DNA of 64,000 bases from Paraburkholderia sp. IMGN_8 (lineage in GTDB: Bacteria; Pseudomonadota; Gammaproteobacteria; Burkholderiales; Burkholderiaceae), in assembly GCF_038050405.1 (NCBI RefSeq), contig NZ_CP150900.1:1-64000 (forward strand), in the 5' to 3' direction. Shown in pieces: positions 59,839 through 64,000 of this stretch (the stretch's first letter is position 1; each line of letters begins with the position of its first letter). The notes below the pieces were generated by a model. It saw nothing but the letters and a program-made list of their open reading frames with translations. It had not been told where the DNA came from and did no database searches. A program made the translations under genes and the position numbers.

Positions 59839-60969
59839 TTAGCGCGCCGGCAGCGGTAAGCACACGGCGAGCCACGCGGGTGGCATCGGTGCGAGCTGCA
59901 ACGCGATCGGCGTATAGCGTCCATCGAGACGCGCCGCCAGGTGAAACAGTTCCGTCGCGTTCTTCGGATCCCACTGACCCGAATAGCCAGGCAAACCGGC
60001 CTCGCGACGTTTGGCATCGAACGCGACGTTCGAATGCACGAATTCTTCATGTGTCTTGCTGCCGTCCGCATACGGCGTGAGCCAATCGAGCGCGCCCGCG
60101 AGCGACGCACCGTTCGTGCCCTTTTCCAGCAACCAGTTGCGGTTGTGGCGGCGCGCGGCGAGCGCGGCGGTCACAAGCGGTTGCAGGTCGTAGGTGACGT
60201 AATGCAGCGCATCGCGTTCGCCGAAGTCGAACGTTGACCCGTCCGGCGCGATGTTGTCGCCGATATGCTCGTCAAACAGACGCTGAGCCGCGTTGATCAT
60301 CTTGCGGTTATCGAGCGTGAACGCGGCCATTGCGATCAGCTTGATCCGGTGACTCTGCCAGTTGTTGCGATAGGTGCCCTTGAGCGGGCGCGGCTGCGCG
60401 TCGATCTGCGTGATGTAGCCGTTCGCGAACTTCGTCAGAAACGCCATCGATGCGTTGCGGGTTTTCACCGGCAGTGCGCTCGCGGTCATGTCGTAGGCGA
60501 GGATCAGGCCTTCGAAACGGGTTTCGTCGATCGGATTGAAGCTCGGCTGGTAAGTCGTGACCCACGCAAACAGCAAACGGTCGACCAGCTTCAGATAACG
60601 ATCGTCGCTGGTCGCGCGCCATGCAAGCGCGGCGTCGCGCAACAGATCCAGATCCTTCTCCGCCTCGACGCTCTGATCGTAGATGCCCTCGTGTGGCAGC
60701 GTGCCTTCGGTATGCAGTTTTGCAAGCGCTCGCGGCGGGTCGTTCAGATGCGCCTGCACATTGCTCACCAGTGCTTTGACGCCGGGATCGGCGTTGGTCC
60801 GCTCGCTGGTTTGCAGCGCGGGCGCCGCACAAAAATTCATCGCGGCCCGTGCCTGCCGCAGCGGCAGCAGCACGGCTGCGCCAGCCAGCAATAGCGCGCA
60901 GGCCTGCTGCCACGTCTGGGCTCGCCTTATTGCGGTCCGGCTTTGCATCAATCGCACCTTTCGCGCCAT
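59839..60969 (-). CDS. Secreted alginate-lyase-family protein
   Basis: 376 residues. The N-terminus is basic ('MARKVRLMQSRTAIRRAQ'), then a hydrophobic core with likely cleavage after 'RQARA', so it is exported. The mature part is an all-helical (alpha/alpha) toroid: 'DALHYVTYDLQPLVTAALAA' and 'NNWQSHRIKLIAMAAF' match the alginate lyase PF05426 region, where Asn and His lie in the active site. It cleaves polyuronates by beta-elimination in relatives; the substrate is not certain. No other polysaccharide gene is nearby. It lies 27 bases upstream of sdaA in an apparent operon. Confidence 0.85.
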   Translation of the reverse strand: MARKVRLMQSRTAIRRAQTWQQACALLLAGAAVLLPLRQARAAMNFCAAPALQTSERTNADPGVKALVSNVQAHLNDPPRALAKLHTEGTLPHEGIYDQSVEAEKDLDLLRDAALAWRATSDDRYLKLVDRLLFAWVTTYQPSFNPIDETRFEGLILAYDMTASALPVKTRNASMAFLTKFANGYITQIDAQPRPLKGTYRNNWQSHRIKLIAMAAFTLDNRKMINAAQRLFDEHIGDNIAPDGSTFDFGERDALHYVTYDLQPLVTAALAARRHNRNWLLEKGTNGASLAGALDWLTPYADGSKTHEEFVHSNVAFDAKRREAGLPGYSGQWDPKNATELFHLAARLDGRYTPIALQLAPMPPAWLAVCLPLPAR

Positions 60970-61094
60970 GCGAAACTCCTCGTTAGGCTGATTCGGTGTG
61001 TGATGTTAGCCGTTTGCGGGCACGAACGACAGAACCGCGCACCACCCGCTTACAACATGCGGGCGGTACGCGGTCATGCAGGCGACGGCCAGGA

Positions 61095-63998
61095 TTATTC
61101 GTAGTCGGCGACCGGCACGCAGGAACAGAACAGATTGCGGTCGCCATACACGTTGTCCGCACGGCCGACCGGCGGCCAGTACTTCTTCGCGATCAGCGTC
61201 GGCAGCGGATACGCGGCGGTTTCGCGCGCATATGCATGCTTCCATTCGTTCGCGATGACGACCGCTGCCGTATGCGGCGCATGCTTCAGCGGATTGTCTT
61301 CGCGGTCCGCACGGCCTGCTTCGACCGCGCGGATTTCCTCGCGGATCGCGATCATCGCTTCGACGAAACGGTCGAGTTCTTCCTTCGATTCCGATTCGGT
61401 CGGCTCGACCATCAGCGTGCCCGGCACCGGGAAGCTCATGGTCGGCGCGTGGAAGCCGTAGTCGGCGAGACGCTTGGCGACGTCGTCGACGGTGATGCCG
61501 CTCGTCTCCTTGAGCGGACGCAGATCGAGAATGCACTCGTGCGCGACCAGGCCGCCGGGGCCCGAATACAGCACCGGATAATGCGGCGCGAGTTTCTTCG
61601 CGATGTAGTTCGCGTTGAGGATCGCGGTTTCGGTGGCGGCGGTGAGGTTCTTTGCGCCCATCATCGCGATGTACATCCACGAGATCGGCAGGATCGAAGC
61701 GGAGCCGTACGGTGCGCCCGACACCGCACCGATACCGTTCGGCGTGCGTTCGTAGCCCGACGAGATCTGGTTCGGCAGGAACTGCGCGAGATGCGCGCCG
61801 ACCGCGACCGGACCGACGCCCGGTCCGCCGCCGCCGTGCGGAATGCAGAAGGTCTTGTGCAGGTTCAGATGCGAGACGTCGCCGCCGAACTGGCCCGGCG
61901 CACACAGGCCAACCATCGCGTTCATGTTCGCGCCGTCCACATAGACCTGGCCACCGTGCGCATGCACGATCTCGCAGATTTCGCGGACGTTCGCCTCGAA
62001 CACACCGTGCGTCGACGGATACGTGATCATGATCGCGGCGAGCTTGTCGGCGTGTTGCGCGGCCTTCGCCTTCAGGTCTTCGATATCGACGTTGCCTTGG
62101 GCGTCGCACGCGACCACGACCACCTGCATGCCGGCCATCTGCGCCGACGCCGGGTTCGTGCCGTGTGCCGAGGCGGGAATCAGGCAGACGTTGCGGTGGC
62201 CTTCGCCGCGCGACGCGTGGTACGCGTGAATGATCAACAGACCCGCGTATTCACCTTGCGAGCCGGCATTCGGCTGCAGCGACACGGCTGCGTAGCCGGT
62301 GGCCGCGACCAGCATCTGTTCCAGCTGATCGATCATTTCGCGGTAGCCGACCGTTTGCTCAGCCGGAGCGAACGGGTGAATCTGACCGAATTCGGGCCAA
62401 GTGACCGGCAGCATCTCCGAGGTCGCGTTCAGCTTCATCGTGCAGGAGCCGAGCGGAATCATCGAGCGGTCGAGCGCGAGGTCTTTGTCCGACAGGCTGC
62501 GCAGATAGCGCAGCATTTCCGTTTCCGAATGGTGGCGGTTGAACACGTGGTGCGTGAGGTACGCGCTGGTGCGTTCGAGTGCGGCAGGCACCGTGTTCTC
62601 TGCGGGGAGTTCTGCGTCGAGGGCGTCGATTTGCGGGATTTCGTCGACAAATGCCGCTTGCGCAAATGCTGCGAGCAGATCGGCCAGATCGCTGCGCTTG
62701 GTGGTTTCGTCGATCGAGATACCGACGCGCGTGTCGCTCACGCGGCGCAGATTAATGCGCTTGGCCGTCGCCGCATCATGCAGTGCCTGGGTGCGTGCAC
62801 CGGTTTCGAACGTGAGCGTGTCGAAGAAAGTGTCGTTGACGAGCGTGTAGCCGAGCTTCTTCGCGCCGGCTGCGAGCAGCGCCGCAATACGGTTCACGCG
62901 CAGCGCGATCGTCTTCAGGCCGTGCGGGCCGTGATAGACCGCGTACATGCTCGCCATGATCGCGAGCAACGCTTGCGCGGTGCAGACGTTCGAGGTCGCC
63001 TTTTCGCGGCGGATATGCTGTTCGCGTGTTTGCAGCGCGAGACGCAGCGCCGGATTGCCTTGCGCATCGACGGTCACGCCGACCAGACGTCCCGGCATCT
63101 GACGCTTGAATTCGTCGCGCACGGCGAGATATGCAGCGTGCGGGCCGCCGAAACCGACCGGCACGCCGAAACGCTGCGTATTGCCGACGGCCACGTCCGC
63201 GCCCCATTCGCCCGGCGGCGTGAGCATGGTCAGCGCGAGCAGATCGGCGGCGACAACCACATGGCCGCCCGCCGCGTGAATCGCTTCAGTGAGTGCGCGG
63301 TAGTCGCGCACATCGCCGTTCACGCCCGGATATTGCAGCAGCACGCCGAACGCGTTGGCGTTCGCCGCATCCGCAGCCGGGCCCACTTTCACTTCGATGC
63401 CGACTGGCGTCGCGCGCGTTTTCACCACTTCGATGGTTTGCGGCAGCACGTCGTCAGCGACGTAGAACACGTTCGACTTCGGCTTGCCGATGCGTTGCAG
63501 CAGCGTCATCGCTTCGGCGGCGGCGGTTGCTTCGTCGAGCAGCGATGCGTTCGAGATCGCCAGACCCGTCAGATCGACGATCATTTGCTGGAAGTTCAGC
63601 AGCGCTTCCAGACGGCCTTGCGAGATTTCCGGCTGATACGGCGTGTACGCGGTGTACCACGCCGGATTTTCCAGCACGTTGCGCAGGATCACCGTCGGGG
63701 TGTGCGCGTTGTAATAGCCCTGCCCGATATACGAGCGGAACACCTGGTTCTTGTCCGCCAGCTCACGCAGCGCGGCGAGCGCTTCGGCTTCGCTCTTCGG
63801 CTGGGCGAAGGGGCCGAGCGGCAACGTTTCGCTGCGGCGGATCGTCTTCGGAATGACGGCGTCGATCAGCGCGGTGCGCGAGGCGAAGCCCAAGGCTTCG
63901 AGCATCGCTTGCTGGTCGGCCGAATCCGGGCCGATGTGCCGTTCGGCGAAGGCGTCATGCACTTCGAGCGCGGCGAGCGAGAGAGGAGTGCGGTTCAT
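61095..63998 (-). CDS. gcvP: Glycine dehydrogenase (P-protein), 5' end at the window edge
   Basis: 967 residues from the ATG at 63998 ('[20 protein letters not shown]'). Homologues often start ten or so residues earlier, and the two bases before the ATG are consistent with that, so the real start may be outside. The PLP-binding Lys lies in '[20 protein letters not shown]'. The fused N- and C-terminal halves give the homodimeric form. It decarboxylates glycine and passes the aminomethyl group to GcvH. gcvT and gcvH, expected upstream, are outside the window. Confidence 0.96.
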   Translation of the reverse strand: MNRTPLSLAALEVHDAFAERHIGPDSADQQAMLEALGFASRTALIDAVIPKTIRRSETLPLGPFAQPKSEAEALAALRELADKNQVFRSYIGQGYYNAHTPTVILRNVLENPAWYTAYTPYQPEISQGRLEALLNFQQMIVDLTGLAISNASLLDEATAAAEAMTLLQRIGKPKSNVFYVADDVLPQTIEVVKTRATPVGIEVKVGPAADAANANAFGVLLQYPGVNGDVRDYRALTEAIHAAGGHVVVAADLLALTMLTPPGEWGADVAVGNTQRFGVPVGFGGPHAAYLAVRDEFKRQMPGRLVGVTVDAQGNPALRLALQTREQHIRREKATSNVCTAQALLAIMASMYAVYHGPHGLKTIALRVNRIAALLAAGAKKLGYTLVNDTFFDTLTFETGARTQALHDAATAKRINLRRVSDTRVGISIDETTKRSDLADLLAAFAQAAFVDEIPQIDALDAELPAENTVPAALERTSAYLTHHVFNRHHSETEMLRYLRSLSDKDLALDRSMIPLGSCTMKLNATSEMLPVTWPEFGQIHPFAPAEQTVGYREMIDQLEQMLVAATGYAAVSLQPNAGSQGEYAGLLIIHAYHASRGEGHRNVCLIPASAHGTNPASAQMAGMQVVVVACDAQGNVDIEDLKAKAAQHADKLAAIMITYPSTHGVFEANVREICEIVHAHGGQVYVDGANMNAMVGLCAPGQFGGDVSHLNLHKTFCIPHGGGGPGVGPVAVGAHLAQFLPNQISSGYERTPNGIGAVSGAPYGSASILPISWMYIAMMGAKNLTAATETAILNANYIAKKLAPHYPVLYSGPGGLVAHECILDLRPLKETSGITVDDVAKRLADYGFHAPTMSFPVPGTLMVEPTESESKEELDRFVEAMIAIREEIRAVEAGRADREDNPLKHAPHTAAVVIANEWKHAYARETAAYPLPTLIAKKYWPPVGRADNVYGDRNLFCSCVPVADYE

Positions 63999-64000
63999 CA

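Overview
The window is high-GC chromosomal DNA that reads as a Paraburkholderia/Burkholderia primary chromosome. The evidence is the order mnmG-rsmG-parA-parB-atpIBEFHAGDC, a DUF3717 protein, two LIV-type ABC transporters, phhA/phhB, trifunctional PutA and a Burkholderia-style HemE. Nearly all of it is core metabolism. I see no phage, CRISPR array, toxin-antitoxin pair, intact insertion sequence, tRNA or rRNA gene.

Layout. Bases 1-7497: the end of a YbdK-type carboxylate-amine ligase, a MarR regulator with a Cys/His-rich tail, a glutamine amidotransferase, an Old Yellow Enzyme, a SET-domain lysine methyltransferase with a histone H1-like tail, a two-component pair (response regulator then kinase, minus strand) and a DUF3717 protein. 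Bases 7592-11295: phenylalanine hydroxylase and pterin dehydratase (minus) divergent from an Lrp-type regulator, then a CYTH protein and a LysR regulator. Bases 11427-15491: mmsA and a GMC oxidoreductase, separated by a 0.7-kb inverted-repeat element. Bases 15794-27688: two LIV-type transporters and an extra paralogous binding protein. Bases 27721-32290: the chromosome partition locus, with one parS site inside a terminator-like palindrome and a second inside mnmG. Bases 33220-41046: the complete F-type ATP synthase operon. Bases 41341-50851: an acyl-CoA synthetase, a candidate small RNA, periplasmic cyclohexadienyl dehydratase, hemE, priA, a YeiH exporter and two tiny genes. Bases 51177-63998: putA, another LIV binding protein, a TPP-dependent enzyme, serine dehydratase, a secreted alginate-lyase-family protein and gcvP.

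How the genes work together. Amino-acid uptake and catabolism dominate: LIV transporters, MmsA, PhhAB, PutA, SdaA and GcvP all feed carbon and one-carbon units into central metabolism. Energy coupling (ATP synthase) and chromosome segregation (ParAB/parS) sit side by side, which suggests proximity to the replication origin. No dnaA gene is in the window.

The most unusual signal is the inverted-repeat element at about 12981-13703. Both flanking genes change codon usage towards it in mirror image: third-position T and G are enriched in the end of mmsA, A and C in the start of the GMC gene. This is the pattern expected if single-stranded 3' ends on both sides of a recurrent break at the palindrome had undergone C-to-T changes. 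Other points of interest are a LivF ATPase whose Walker A lysine is arginine, a LivM-LivG fusion, an sRNA candidate with an anti-Shine-Dalgarno stretch, related hairpin repeats in two atp intergenic gaps, and a terminator-like hairpin in the putA leader.
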